A stretch of DNA of 64,000 nt from Rhineura floridana (Eukaryota; Chordata; Lepidosauria; Squamata; Rhineuridae). Below the pieces are notes generated by a model that saw nothing but the letters and a program-made list of their open reading frames with translations, made no database searches and was not told the origin of the DNA. The stretch spans positions 219,069,943 to 219,133,942 of the forward strand of contig NC_084482.1 in NCBI RefSeq assembly GCF_030035675.1, given 5' to 3'. Of this stretch, positions 21,601-32,339 are shown one piece after another. Position numbers and translations under genes: made by a program. How positions within the stretch are numbered: position 1 is the first letter of the stretch; each line of letters opens with the position of its first letter.

Positions 21601-24600
21601 AATAATTTACTAGCTGTTCTTGAAGGGGCTGACTCTCAAAACTCCATCCAGATTTCAAGCTTGTTGGACATCCCTAAAATCCCACAGGTAGGAATGGAGA
21701 GGGAGTGGGGCATTTGCCGGCTGACCCTAATTCCAGAGAACTCAAAATGCAGGTGAGGAGGATATCCAAAGCAAGACTGGAGACAGGTACTCATTTTTAA
21801 GAGCATTGGAAATGATTTGAGAGAGATTGCACACATAACACTGCTCCTGGTGGATTGAGACACACATCTTTCTTTTCTCACACAGTTATCTAATTGACTT
21901 GAAGGCAGATAACACAGACAGTCATGTCTACTCATTTTTTTTTACAGAATTTAAAACAAAACAAACAATGCTTCCACACAGCCCTTTATTGAGTACTTGC
22001 AAGTTTTTCAGTGTCCTCCTCAGAATGCCGCCCCTGTGGTGTAGTGGTTAAGGTGTTGGACTACGACCAGGGAGACCAGGGTTCAAATCCCCACACAGCC
22101 ATGAAGCTCACTGGGTGACCTTGGGCCAGTCACTGCCTCTCAGCCTCAGAGGAAGGCAATGGGAAACCCCCTCTGAATATCATTTACCATGAAAATCCTA
22201 TTCATAGAGTCATCATAAGTCGGGATCGACTTGAAGGCCGTCCATTTTTCATTGTTGTCCCATTGAATCTGGATTTACTTTTTTTCTGGAAAATCAAAAA
22301 TGTTTGAGCTAATGGGGAGGAAGAACATTAGCATCAGTATCAGTATCAGTATTGGTGAAAGGCAAGCAATAAATATGCTACTACTAATTGTTGTTGTTGT
22401 TATGTGCCTTTGAGTCAATTACGACTTATGGCGACCCTATGAATCAGAGACTTCTAAGAGCATCTGTCATGAACCACCCTGTTCAGATCTTGTAAGTTCA
22501 GGTCTGTGGCTTCCTTTATGGAATCAATCCATCTCTTGTTTGGCCTTCCTCTTTTTCTACTCCCTTCTGTTTTTCCCAGCATTACTAGAAAAGACAATAA
22601 TGCTGGGAAAAACAGAAGGGAGCAGAAAAAGAGGAAGACCAAACAAGAGATGGATTGATTCCATCAAGGAAGCCACAGACCTGAACTTACAGGATCTGAA
22701 CAGGGTGGTTCATGACAGATGCTCTTAGAAGTCTCTGATTCATAGGGTCGCCATAAGTCGTAATTGACTCAAAGGCACATAACAACAACAACAATTAGTA
22801 GTAGCATATTTATTGCTTGCCTTTCACCAGTAGGTCCCAGGGCAGATTACAAAAATGTAAAATACAATGTTAAAAACAATTAAAATACAATTACATCCAA
22901 AGGAATAAGGCGGGTCCTGAAAACATACATCTCCAGTGCCGAAGGCCATGGTAAAGTGGTGCATCTTTAGCATTTGCTGAAAACTGTACAGTGAAGATGC
23001 CAGACTGTAGGGAGGGAATTCCATAGCTTAGGGGCTGCCACAGAAAATGGCCTCTCCCAGGCCACCATCCCCCAAATGACTGAGGGTGCTGCAGAGAAGG
23101 AGATATCAATACAAAAAGCTTGAACCTTGCCTGGTAGCATATGGGCAGCCAGGACAGACCTGGCAGGAAGGGTGGGATATAATAGTAATAGTAATAGTAA
23201 TAGTAATAGTAATAGTAATAGTAATAGTAATAATATCCAGTACTTACTGATCATATTGGGGTAAGAAATATCTTGGGCTTTAATACAAAACAAAACATCT
23301 CTTCCATTCCTTGCCAGGTCAGTTATGCTTTTGTCTCTCCTGTTCTGAACGATAAGACCCAGTTCCCTTTTTTCCACCGGATGGTCCCCAACGAAGAAGC
23401 CCAGTACCCAGGGATTGTCAAGCTGCTCCTGCACTTCAGATGGACACTGATTGGTCTCATTGCTCCAGACACTGAGAATGGAGAGAGGTTCATGCAGACC
23501 TTGACGCCTCTGCTCATCAAGAGTGGTGTTTGTACTGCCATCTCACTAAGCATCCCAGGACTGAATATGAAAGGAGGAAAGATGGGTTTTTTTCAATTCC
23601 TCAAGTGGAGACAAGTCCATGTATTTGTTTATTATGCAGAGATGACTTACTTCTTAGATGGAATTTTAATAATACAACAGGTAGTTGAAATGTTAATAAA
23701 ACCCATTGTAGGGAAAGTCTGGATCACAACGGCTATGTGGGATGTCTCCACAGAATTGATGTATAATGACATACCTTTCCAACACATTCATGGTATTTTT
23801 TCCTTCCTTATTGAGGCAAAGAAAAAGTCAAAATATGATGATTTTGCACCTTTTTTCTTTGCTATGAAGGGGTTTGTGGAGAAATCTTTTAACTGTACAT
23901 ATTTAAAACATGAATTGTCTGTGAAAGGCTGGACAAGATGCAGAGGGAGAGAGGACCTGGAAATGTTTCCCCAAGATGACCTGGAAAAAGTCCTCTCTTT
24001 AGACAGCTACATGATTTACAACACGGTCCAAGCTGTGGGACGGGCCTTAAATGCTGCATATTCATCTACCTCCAAGTGGAGGGTGATGGACAAGGTGGAA
24101 ACTCAAAGGCTACCGCCATGGCAGGTATTGGCAGTTCCATCACAGACATCTGTGCTGAATATGATAACAGATTGTAGAATTCTGGAATTGGTGTCTGAGA
24201 GAGGTTGAGAATCCTTGGTTTAGAATTTCCCAGAGGAGGCAGGAATGCTTAGAGAGAGCCTGGACGATGCAATCTCCCCCACCCAAGAGAAATCCAAAGG
24301 GGAATGAGCTGCCCTGTACCAGAAAATATGAGATGCAGTGGTGAGGTGAAATCTTCCAGTCCCATTTGTTCCCCCTTTGTTTCCCTCAAAGGACACAGCC
24401 CCCTTCACTGGCATCCTGTAATGACTAAAATGTTTTTAATCACTGGAATTCACAAATCCATCCATCCCTGCAGCTACTTGAGTCAGTCAGGGGAGATCCA
24501 AGGATGAAATGGGCAGAACTGGATAGCCAATGTGTTTGTGTGTTTGGCATTCTGAATGCTGCTGTTTGCATTTTAGCTCCACCCTTTCCTGAGAAATCCC

Positions 24601-27600
24601 CAGTTCTACAACTCTTCCGTGAATGGAGTGTATTTGGATGAGAATGGGGAGTTGGCGGCCAACTTGGATGTTGTGAACTGGGTGGTGTTTCCAAATAACT
24701 CCGTCCTTAGGGTGACGTTGGGGAGTCTTGACAGACAGGGATCTCCAGGCCTACAGCTCACCATCGACCAGGAGGCCATTGTGTGGCCCAAACGGCTCAA
24801 CCAGGTGGGGGCAATGCATGCCTTTCATTTCGTTGTATATCCCTTAAGCCAGCCTTTCCCAACTAGTGGGCCACCAGGTGTTGCTGGACCACAACTCCCA
24901 TCAGCCTCAGCCAGCATTGCCAATGGTCAGGAAAGATGGGAATTGTGGTCCAACAACATCTGGTGGCCCACCAGTTGGGAAAGGCTGCCTTAAGCTCTAA
25001 TAAGAGTCTGATGCTCTGTGTGGGGCTGCCTTCCAATGCCTGGCAACTCCAACATTCAGCAGTCCTTCAAGATCTCAGACATAGGTCGTTCTCCAGCTCT
25101 GCAGCCCAGCTGTGACTCAAAGACATTGAGGTGGTAGGTCCTGCTAAACTAAATGGGGTGAGGGGATTCCACTGTTTTGGGGGGGTGAGAGGGAGGGAAT
25201 TATCCCCTTAAGTTTTCATGGGACTCACTAACCTCAATAGCTATCTGAGATGGCTGAAGATTCCCCAACCCCGTGACAGTTTGAAACTGGGGGGGGGGAG
25301 AATAATCAAACACAAATCTTTTTACTTCTATCAGGGAGGGGCCCCCAAACCCCAAAAGGTTTCTGTGCACACTTATTTATTTTTTGTTTTCATTGAATTT
25401 AATATTGAAGACAGCTTTTAGTAATGACTTATAAAAAATACACAAAATAGCATAGAATAGCTGACGGGAAACTTAGTTACAGACTGCATCTTGGGGGGGG
25501 CTGCCATAGAGAGGGCCCACTCCCACATTGCTGTACAACATGCTATGGGACAAGCACCACCTGGGCCTCAAGAGATAGTCTGGTTGTTTCCGTTTTACAG
25601 ATTTCACTTTTACTCCTAAAGCATGATGCTAAAGGTCCCACTGGCATCTTCCAAGCCCTGGGCATCATTTATCTAGATAAATCAGCCCTAAAACATTTCT
25701 CTCAATCCTCCTTGTTTTTATGCTTAGACCCTGCCTCCTTCCAGGTGTGTGGAAAGCTGCCGCCCTGGATTTGTCAAGGCGGTTCAGGAAGGAAATCCAC
25801 TTTGCTGCTACGACTGTGTTCCCTGCGCGGAAGGGACCCTCTCCACTCAGGAAGGTGGGTGACTCCAGGTGAAGAGGGCACCTTTGGGGAAGAGGGCAAA
25901 GATTCACACAGATATCCAGGGTTTTTTTAAAAGGGAAATTTATAACTATCCAATGATATGAGATTATCATTCACATGCAATGTGCACCTCACTTCAACCC
26001 CCCTGTGCATTTTCCTTTCTTGTGCATATATTCTTTCTTGCTTAGTCACATTCCATGACATAATAATTAGGAAAGGTATTGAAAATAAAACAGCCGATAT
26101 CATAATGCCGTTGTATAAATCTAAGGCGCGGCCACGTTTGGACCACTGAGTACAGTTCTGGTCGCCTCATCTCAAAAAGGATATTCTAGAGTTGGAAATG
26201 GTTCAGAAGAGGGCAACCAGAATGATCAAGGGGATGGAGCGACTCCCTTACGAGGAAAGGTTGCAGCATTTGGGGCTTTTTAGTTTAGAGAAAAGGCGGG
26301 TCAGAGGAGACATGATAGAAGTGTATAAAATTATGCATGGCCTTGAGGAAGTGGATAGAGAAAAGTTCTTCTCCCTCTCTCATAATACTGGAACTCGTGG
26401 ACATTCAAAGAAGCTGAATGTTGGAAGATTCAGGACAGACAAAAGGAAGTACTTCTTTACTCAGCGCAGTTAAACTATGGAATTTGCTCCCACAAGATGC
26501 AGTAATGGCCACCAGCTTGGATGGCTTTAAAAGAAGATTAGACCAATTCATGGAGGACAGGGCTATCAATGGCTACTAGCCATGATGGCTGTGCTCTGCC
26601 ACCCTAGTCAGAGGCAGCATGCTTCTGAAAACCAGTTGCCGGAAGCCTCAGGAGGGGAGAGTGTTCTTGCACTCGGGTCCTGCTTGCGGGCTTCCCCCAG
26701 GCACCTGGTTGGCCACTGTGAGAACAGGATGCTGGACTGGATGGGCCACTGGCCTGATCCAGCAGGCTCTTCTTATGTTCTTATGTTCTTATGTTCTTAT
26801 GACATTTAGAAGCCCACATAGAGTGGGAGAATAGCATTCAAAGTGGGAATCTGATAGCGCTAACGCAGACAAGTGCTAGTCAAGCTTCATGCAAGAGGCA
26901 TCATGACCTCCAACATGTGATTGGAGGCACAACTTTCTCCTATAGATTTGTCCCAATAAGCAGTTGCCGCTGGTAACATTTTCACTTTTATAACCTTGTT
27001 ATTTTCATCACAATAGGACTTGTATGGCACTTATTAGCAAATTAGTATACATATGCAGGATGCCATTGTATCTTCACTAAAAAACGAAGCAAAATCGAAC
27101 AGCTATTCTCTGCATGTCTATGGACAGGGGAAGAGCTTTCATGCAAGAGGGCCTTAGACAAGATTGACTCCATACGTCTTGAAAGCATTTCCAAAATCAT
27201 TCCTAAGCTGGATACCAGGATAAGACTTACCAAGATAAGACTGTTAAAATTCATTAAGAAATCCTGATTTTGGCAGAAAATTGAGCTGGATGACCAATGA
27301 GGGCCCTTTTTACTACTAATTCAAGTTTAGGGCTTCCTGTTTCCTAATTTCCATACACTGGGATGAAACTAGTATTAAAGGGTGACTATGGAGGAGGGCC
27401 TGCTCAATCGTGGTGTGATCATGTGAGCACCAACAATGGCAGAGATGGAGAACCATTTTCAGTCTGAGGGCCACGTTCCTCCATAGGAACATTTCTGGGG
27501 TCCACATGGCAGTGGGAGGTGGTGGGAAAAGTGGATCCTTGGTCATATGGGGCAATTTCATTTATGATTGTTGCATTTTATTAGATATTGTTATTTTATG

Positions 27601-28616
27601 TGGCTCTCGGGTATAAGTTCTCACTCCAAAAAGGAGCTTTGATGGAATGTAAAAGAAGAGAGACTATTATGAACATACAGTAGATGTTACTCTTTTTCTT
27701 TAAAGATGCAGGTCATTGCACCAGATGTCCAGAAGAACAGCATCCAAACAAGGACCAAAATCAATGTGTCCCTAAGACTGTCACTTTCCTGGCCTATGAA
27801 GAATATTTAGGGATCCTCCTGACTTCCTTTGCCCTCTTCTTGTCTTCAGCCACAGGCTTTGTTTTAGGAATCTTCATTAAATTCCTAGAAACTCCAATAG
27901 TCAAAGCCAACAACAGGGACCTCTCCTACATTCTCCTCGTCTCCCTCCTGCTTTCCTTTTTGTCCTCCTTCCTCTTCATCGGCCAGCCAAGGAAAGCAAC
28001 CTGCCTTCTCCGACAAACAGTTTTCAGCATCATCTTCTCCATTGCTGTCTCTTCTGTGTTGGCAAAAACCATCACTGTGGTGCTGGCCTTCCTGGCCACA
28101 AAGCCAGGGAACAGGGTGAGGAAATGGCTAGAGAAGAGTCTGGCTAACTCCATTGTCATTTCCTGCTCCAGTGTCCAAGTTGTCATCTGCACCATCTGGC
28201 TGGGTATCTCTCCCCCATTCCCAGATGCTGACATGCACTCCCAGCCTGGAGAGATCATCCTGCAATGCAACGAAGGGTCTGTTGCCATGTTTTATGGTTC
28301 CCTGGGCTACATGGGCTTCCTGGCTGCCATCTGCTTCATGGTGGCCTTCCTAGCCAGGAAGCTGCCTGGGGCCTTCAATGAAGCCAAGCTGATCACCTTC
28401 AGCATGCTGGTCTTCTGCAGTGTTTGGGTGTCCTTTGTGCCCACCTACCTGAGCACGAAGGGGAAATACATGGTAGCCGTGCAGGTCTTCTCCATCTTGG
28501 CCTCCAGTGCTGGCCTTCTGGGCTGCATCTTCATTCCTAAGTGCTACATTATTGTATTGAGGCCTGATCTGAATACAAAACAGTACCTGACAGCAAAAAG
28601 TAAAGTTGGCATCTGA
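18461..28616 (+). CDS. Vomeronasal type-2 receptor (V2R), complete
   Basis: Class C GPCR for pheromone detection, placed in the vomeronasal neuron membrane. Six exons (18461-18663, 21396-21687, 23318-24124, 24577-24804, 25728-25854, 27706-28616) total 2568 bp, 855 residues plus stop, the usual V2R length. All introns are GT-AG and phases agree (2,0,0,0,1). Domains: short signal region ([13 protein letters not shown]), Venus-flytrap domain to about residue 510, nine-cysteine domain at about 515-575 with all nine Cys, then seven membrane helices from about 580 ([19 protein letters not shown] onward) ending KSKVGI. The start was chosen at 18461 because it directly precedes the hydrophobic core; an in-frame ATG at 18386 would add 25 polar residues. 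No disabling change was seen. It is mirrored by the minus V2R; exon 3 is nearly identical between them. Confidence 0.93.
18770..19325 (+). repeat. CR1 LINE 3' region with an L2 3' end inside
   Basis: CR1 words (gacaaattcatggaggatca, ctactggccac) run to about 18850, and the CR1 tail (cactgtgagaacaggatgct, then cttatgttcttatg) resumes at about 19175. Between them sits an L2 3' end closing with ggaagggcgggatataaatc. The same nested arrangement, inverted, is at 34321-34770. Confidence 0.75.
19326..19892. other. V2R (plus) intron 1, unassigned
   Basis: No coding motif or repeat family recognised. Confidence 0.4.
19893..20345 (-). repeat. CR1 LINE 3' end
   Basis: Inverted CR1: begins ataagaacataagaagagcc and runs through the 3' UTR into the ORF2 C-terminus (minus strand: [18 protein letters not shown]). 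TTCTTATG-type subfamily, internally shortened. Confidence 0.85.
20655..21110 (+). repeat. Unnamed dispersed element, longest copy
   Basis: From an aggggtgggtgagaatttt start to a gacagatctttccatcat end, about 455 bp, AT-rich, non-coding. Related segments: 11885-12830 (minus), 16625-16862 (minus), 17345-17700 (plus) and perhaps 1360-1470. Probably a non-autonomous DNA transposon. Confidence 0.5.
21396..21687 (+). CDS. V2R (plus) exon 2
   Basis: After a T-rich TTTTTTGCAG acceptor: [20 protein letters not shown], then [15 protein letters not shown]; donor GTAGGA. 292 bp, phase 2 to phase 0. Confidence 0.93.
22031..22245 (+). repeat. Sauria-type SINE, full unit
   Basis: tRNA head (cctgtggtgtagtggttaag), B-box-like gggttcaaatcccc, core ccttgggccagtcactgcct, BovB-like end cataagtcgggatcgacttg. 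The clearest copy in the window. Confidence 0.9.
22354..22828. repeat. Near-perfect 231-bp-arm palindrome
   Basis: Left arm 22354-22584 and right arm 22598-22828 are reverse complements with no gaps and 4 mismatches, all in the inner halves, around a 13-nt spacer. The right arm is a BovB 3' end running into the tail of an L2-like LINE; the left arm repeats both inverted. It lies in intron 2 of the plus V2R. Confidence 0.97.
22829..23240. repeat. LINE remnant and AGTAAT microsatellite
   Basis: An L2/CR1-like remnant runs to about 23170 (ends ggaagggtgggatataatag). A hexanucleotide TAATAG-type repeat follows at about 23178-23236, just 80 bp before V2R exon 3. Confidence 0.65.
23318..24124 (+). 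CDS. V2R (plus) exon 3
   Basis: 807 bp, in phase. Encodes [40 protein letters not shown] and the bulk of the ligand-binding domain through RLPPWQ; donor GTATTG. Nearly identical to the minus-gene exon 3. Confidence 0.95.
24577..24804 (+). CDS. V2R (plus) exon 4
   Basis: Acceptor TTTTAG, donor [40 protein letters not shown], ending KRLNQ. 228 bp, phase 0. Confidence 0.93.
24850..24987. mobile_element. hAT MITE with 8-bp target duplication
   Basis: 138 bp, ends cagcctttcccaac and gttgggaaaggctg as inverted repeats. Flanked by CCTTAAGC on both sides (24842-24849 and 24988-24995). The interior core (acaactcccatcagcc, ggaattgtggtcc) is itself palindromic. It sits 45 bp inside intron 4 of the plus V2R. 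A core fragment also lies at about 54298-54369. Confidence 0.92.
24996..25727. other. V2R (plus) intron 4, remainder
   Basis: No gene or firm repeat seen; poly-G runs near 25291 and 25492. Confidence 0.4.
25728..25854 (+). CDS. V2R (plus) exon 5 (cysteine-rich domain)
   Basis: 127 bp after a TATGCTTAG acceptor. Reads [15 protein letters not shown], then [20 protein letters not shown]. Together with exon 6 it gives nine cysteines, as in the family C cysteine-rich linker. Donor GTGGGT; ends in phase 1. The longest open frame over this spot is a different, wrong frame. Confidence 0.93.
26061..26801 (+). repeat. CR1 LINE 3' region, well preserved
   Basis: The ORF2 C-terminus is open for about 90 codons ([59 protein letters not shown]). 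The CR1 3' UTR follows, ending in three TTCTTATG repeats. The paralogous intron at 30020-30130 lacks it, so it inserted after the third V2R copy split off. Confidence 0.92.
26802..27683. other. V2R (plus) intron 5, remainder
   Basis: Bases 26802-26930 are collinear with 30034-30150 beside the broken V2R, confirming common descent. A hAT-like scrap (gatggagaaccattttcagt) is near 27447. No coding motif. Confidence 0.5.
27706..28616 (+). CDS. V2R (plus) exon 6 (seven-helix domain)
   Basis: Starts after TTTAAAG; GAT is rebuilt across the junction. Encodes [20 protein letters not shown], then seven hydrophobic helices, including [51 protein letters not shown] and the family-typical [14 protein letters not shown]. 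Stop TGA at 28614. Confidence 0.96.
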
Positions 28617-28639
28617 TTACTGTTTTTTTGAAAAACATT

Positions 28640-28860
28640 TTGACAGTCAATGCCCAGCACAGTTGTGATGAAACCCATATTTTCTACTGAATCACGTCTT
28701 CTCATTCTGTGTCCAAAGTATGATAACCTCAGTTTCATCATTTTAGCTTCTAGTGACTCTGGTTTAATTTGCTCTAGCACCCAATTATTTGTCTTTTTCA
28801 CAGTCCATGGTATGCACAAAGCTCTTTTCCAGCACCACATTTCAAAAGAGGTGATTTTCC
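28640..28860 (-). repeat. RTE-BovB C-terminal fragment
   Basis: Minus strand reads MWCWKRALCIPW, KKTNNWVLEQIKPESLEAKM and LRLSYFGHRMRR, the BovB ORF2 tail, next to the receptor's stop codon. Confidence 0.85.
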
Positions 28861-28867
28861 TCTTATC

Positions 28868-29070
28868 TACTTTTTATTTATTTATTTATTTATTATTTGA
28901 TTTATATCCCACCCTTCCTCCCAGCAGGAGCCCAGGGCGGCGAACAGAAATGCTAAAAACACTTTAAAACATCATTAAAAGAACTCAAAATACATTAAAA
29001 CAAAAACATTTTTTTAAAAAAGCTTTAAAAACATCCCTTTTTTAAAAAAAAGGGTTAAAAACATATTATT
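28868..29070 (-). repeat. L2-clade LINE 3' end
   Basis: ATTT repeats, then tttgatttatatcccaccct and caggagcccagggcggc, the L2 3' UTR in reverse. A second, coding L2 scrap on the same strand follows at 29225-29490 (VIHALVISQLYCSNMLYVGL). Confidence 0.75.
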
Positions 29071-29224
29071 AAAGAAAACGTATTAAAATTTGTATGCACA
29101 TTATTTGGTCCGAAAAATTCAGTGCAAAGTTTAGGGAAATGTGAATTTTGGTGGATAGCTGGGTTTTAGCTCCCAGAGTGATTTGGGGAAATGCAAATAA
29201 GGTAGATGTGAACCAGATTCCTCC

Positions 29225-29490
29225 ACCATTATTAGCTATATGTGATTCCATTTGCCTGCCCCATACCAACCAGACTGGCAGCTTTGTTTTGCACCTGCTA
29301 AACCTCTGAGACTCTTCAAGGGCAGCCCCACATAAAGCATATTGGAACAGTACAACTGTGAGATTACCAGAGCATGGATAACTGAGGCCAGGCTAATCCT
29401 GTGCAGGAACAACTGTGGGTGGTGAATTTGATAAGATAAGTGATAACACAGTTGTTTCAGTTTTGCAGACTTACCCCTAGTTACAAGTTT
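29225..29490 (-). repeat. L2-clade LINE coding scrap
   Basis: The minus strand keeps the SRLDYCNALYVGLPL-like motif as SQLYCSNMLYVGLPLKSL; otherwise decayed. Confidence 0.65.
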
Positions 29491-29601
29491 CAAGTTAAAT
29501 GGTGACTACAGGTGCTCTTGGGTCCTTCCCAACCCTGTGGGCTCATTTCCATAAATTAGCCCTAACGCATTTTCCTCGATGCTCCTTGTCTTTATACTTA
29601 G

Positions 29602-29724
29602 ACGCTGCTTCCTTCTACATGTGTAGAAAGCTGCCAGCCTGGATTCGTCCAGGTGGTTCAAGAAGGAAAGCCACTTTTCTGCTATATGTTCCCTGTGCAA
29701 AAGGGACCATCTCCACTCAGGATG
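29602..29724 (+). pseudogene. V2R pseudo-exon 5
   Basis: Acceptor TATACTTAG and donor GTGGGG are kept. Compared with 25728-25854 four bases are missing where the intact gene encodes YDC, so CCYDCVPC is destroyed. Flanking intron is alignable to the intact gene. Confidence 0.9.
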
Positions 29725-30325
29725 GTGGGGGACTCCACCTGGAGGGGCCACCCTTGGGAAGAGGCCAAAGGTCCACCCAGATAATCAGGGCTTTTTGAAA
29801 GCAAAATTTAGAACTGCTCAGTGGCATGTGATTAGCTGTTGCAGCCAAATCACTTTTACTCAGAGTACACCCACTGAAATTAATGACCATGACTAACTTT
29901 GATCCATTAATTTCAATGGGTTTACTTGAGATAAAAATAGTTGAATGTAGCCCTATAATTCCCATGGAAAATGCACACAACTGTGCATTTTCCTTGTGGG
30001 TGCATACATGCTTTCTTCTGCAGTCACTTTCCATGACATTTAGAAGCCTACAGAAAGTGGGAGAAAATCCTGAGAACTGTGAATTTGACAGCACTAATGC
30101 AGGAGAGTCAAGTTTCACTCAGCAGGCATCCCCAACATGTGATGATAATTTTGGGCACAAGTGTCATCATTGTCCTTACCATAACTTTGACAATGTTGCA
30201 TGACTTGCCAGGAAAAGAGTGTCCATGTTCTGGATTATGTCCTTCAGATTAGAAACACTGGTGAATACTCCATGGGGAGTATATCAACAGAGGACTGTTC
30301 AACAAAGAGCACCGTATGAACACTG

Positions 30326-30516
30326 GCTCTCTGAATAGGGTTTTAATGGTAAGCAGTATTCAGCGGGAATTTACCATTGCCTTCCTCTGAGGATGAGAGG
30401 CAGTGACTGGCTCAAGGTCACCCACTGAGCTTCATGGCTGTGTGCGGATTAGAACCCTGGTCTCCCAGGTTGTAGTCCAGCACCTTAACCACTACACCAA
30501 ACTGGCTCTCAATAAG
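30326..30516 (-). repeat. Sauria-type SINE
   Basis: Inverted copy: ttaccattgccttcctctga, tcaaggtcacccactgagct, tRNA head at the right (taaccactacacc). It lies between two tandem copies of a 160-bp intron segment (30150-30310 and 30525-30598 plus 33993-34080). Confidence 0.85.
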
Positions 30517-31269
30517 GCCGCTGTTAAGAGTGTTATCATTGCTCTTATCATAACATTGCCAACTTGGCATGACTTGTTGGGAAAGGGGTCTCCATGTCAG
30601 TGGCATCACTAGGGGGGTGCGAGGGGTGCGGACTGCACCAGGTGACACCATCAGAGGGGGTGACACCCAGAGCCGCCCCTAGGCACCAGGAAGCGGGGCA
30701 GTTGCCCCGGGCCCTGCGCTTTGATGCATGATGTGTGTAATACACAACCCCCGGCGCACGCATGCACACCTCGCTCTCTTTTCTTTTGCTAGCTCTTCTT
30801 GTTCGTTCCTCACGGGGCCTCACAGGTTTGTGGCTTCTTCAGAGTCAGGTGACTCAGAGCGGATGAACAGGACAGCTCTCTAGGACCCGTAAGAACTGGA
30901 GAAAGCTCCCATAGTCTTAAAGGGACACCCCTCGCAGCTAGCAGTGGGAATTCCCACCCTTGCCCGCCTTGAAAGGAATCGCGGGCTGAGGTTGCTGGAA
31001 AATCAGTGCTCGGTGGTTCCACGGTGGAAGGTGCCATCCTTTCCTCCTTATAGTTTTCCTCTCCCCTTCTGTTTTATTGAGCATATTCCTAATTCTGTCT
31101 TTGTCTTAAACCTTTCACTTAAAATTTGTGAAAACGTAAAATGATTCCCCCTTTTGACTGCATATTTTATATGTTACAACAATGTTAAATCATTTTGTAA
31201 AAAACTAATAATAACTGATGTGCTTCATGTTACTGTATGTTATATCTTTATGCTTAAGTTTCTTTATTA

Positions 31270-31425
31270 CGATGAAAATGTAAATGTACTGCCTTCAAGT
31301 CGATTCCAACTTATGGCGACCCTATGAATAGGGTTTTCATGAGGCTGAGATGCAGTGACTGGCCCAAGGTCACCCAGTGAGCTTCATGGCTATGTGGGGA
31401 TTTGAACCCTGGTCTCCCAAATAGT
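31270..31425 (-). repeat. Sauria-type SINE inside the hAT
   Basis: Inverted, shortened copy: ctgccttcaagtcgattcca, caaggtcacccagtgagctt, gatttgaaccctggtctccc. Confidence 0.8.
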
Positions 31426-32339
31426 TGAATGTCTACAATAAGGCTGCAGTCCTCAGTGTGCTGTCTACTATAAGATCCATTGAGCACAATGGGATTTACT
31501 TCAGACTGAGGATACATGCTTAGGACTGCACTGCAAGGATGTTTATAAACAGTTCTCATATAAAACATCACTGAATTTTAACTACCAACACGTCTATAAA
31601 GGTTTCCCAACCACATTTAAATTGTACTTCAATATAATAATGTACTTCATTATAATGGTATTAGAATAATGGTAGTGATCCTCTTTATCCTCAGACATCT
31701 TTGCTTTTGTAATCACCTGTAATTGTAGTTAAGCTCACAAAATTGCCGTATTTTAAGAAATCAGAAACTGAAATTGCAGTATCATGATGCTTTATTTTGT
31801 CTTTGCCCATAATAACAAACTGAGCAACAATGAGTGCTCACAAGTAATGAATGAAACAGTGCAGAGGACATGTTGGAAAGATGTTGATGTACTGAATTAG
31901 TCATACTGTTAAGTAGACTTGAGTCAGTCTAGTACCAGTTGCAATGGTTTATATTTCCTGACTGTTTATGAGTGCTGTTTTCAAATCACTTTTCTTGGAT
32001 AGGCCCCTAATGATTATATATTGACAATCAGAAAAAAAAAATTGTTCTTGAATAGTCACGTTGAATTTAATCCTGAAATTATTTCTTTCCGCTGTCATGT
32101 TCTAGAGTTCTTGGTACCAGGATTTATAGTTTGCTTATTAGATGTTACAATTACAGTAAATATTGACTCATTTTTACAATTGCAGTCATGTTGTGTGGCA
32201 TCATATTTTTACAGACTAGCACAATGCCAGTCCTTATAATAGGCGGTAGGGCTGTGAGAGGTGAAATCCTGTTGCATGCATAGAAGTGGAGACGGATCTC
32301 TCAGTGTTGAGATAGGAAAGACAGGTTTTCCCACTGCCA

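Noticed and set aside
22040-22110. Possible tRNA gene
   Set aside because: A and B boxes belong to a SINE head; the cloverleaf is incomplete and BovB-like tail follows. The same holds for 60420-60470 and 7185-7250.
22354-22828. Twin-priming (5' inversion) of one BovB insertion
   Set aside because: Twin priming joins different parts of the element; here both arms carry the same 3' end plus the same flanking LINE tail.
23323-23553. Minus-strand frame opposite V2R exon 3
   Set aside because: Antisense shadow of a conserved coding exon.
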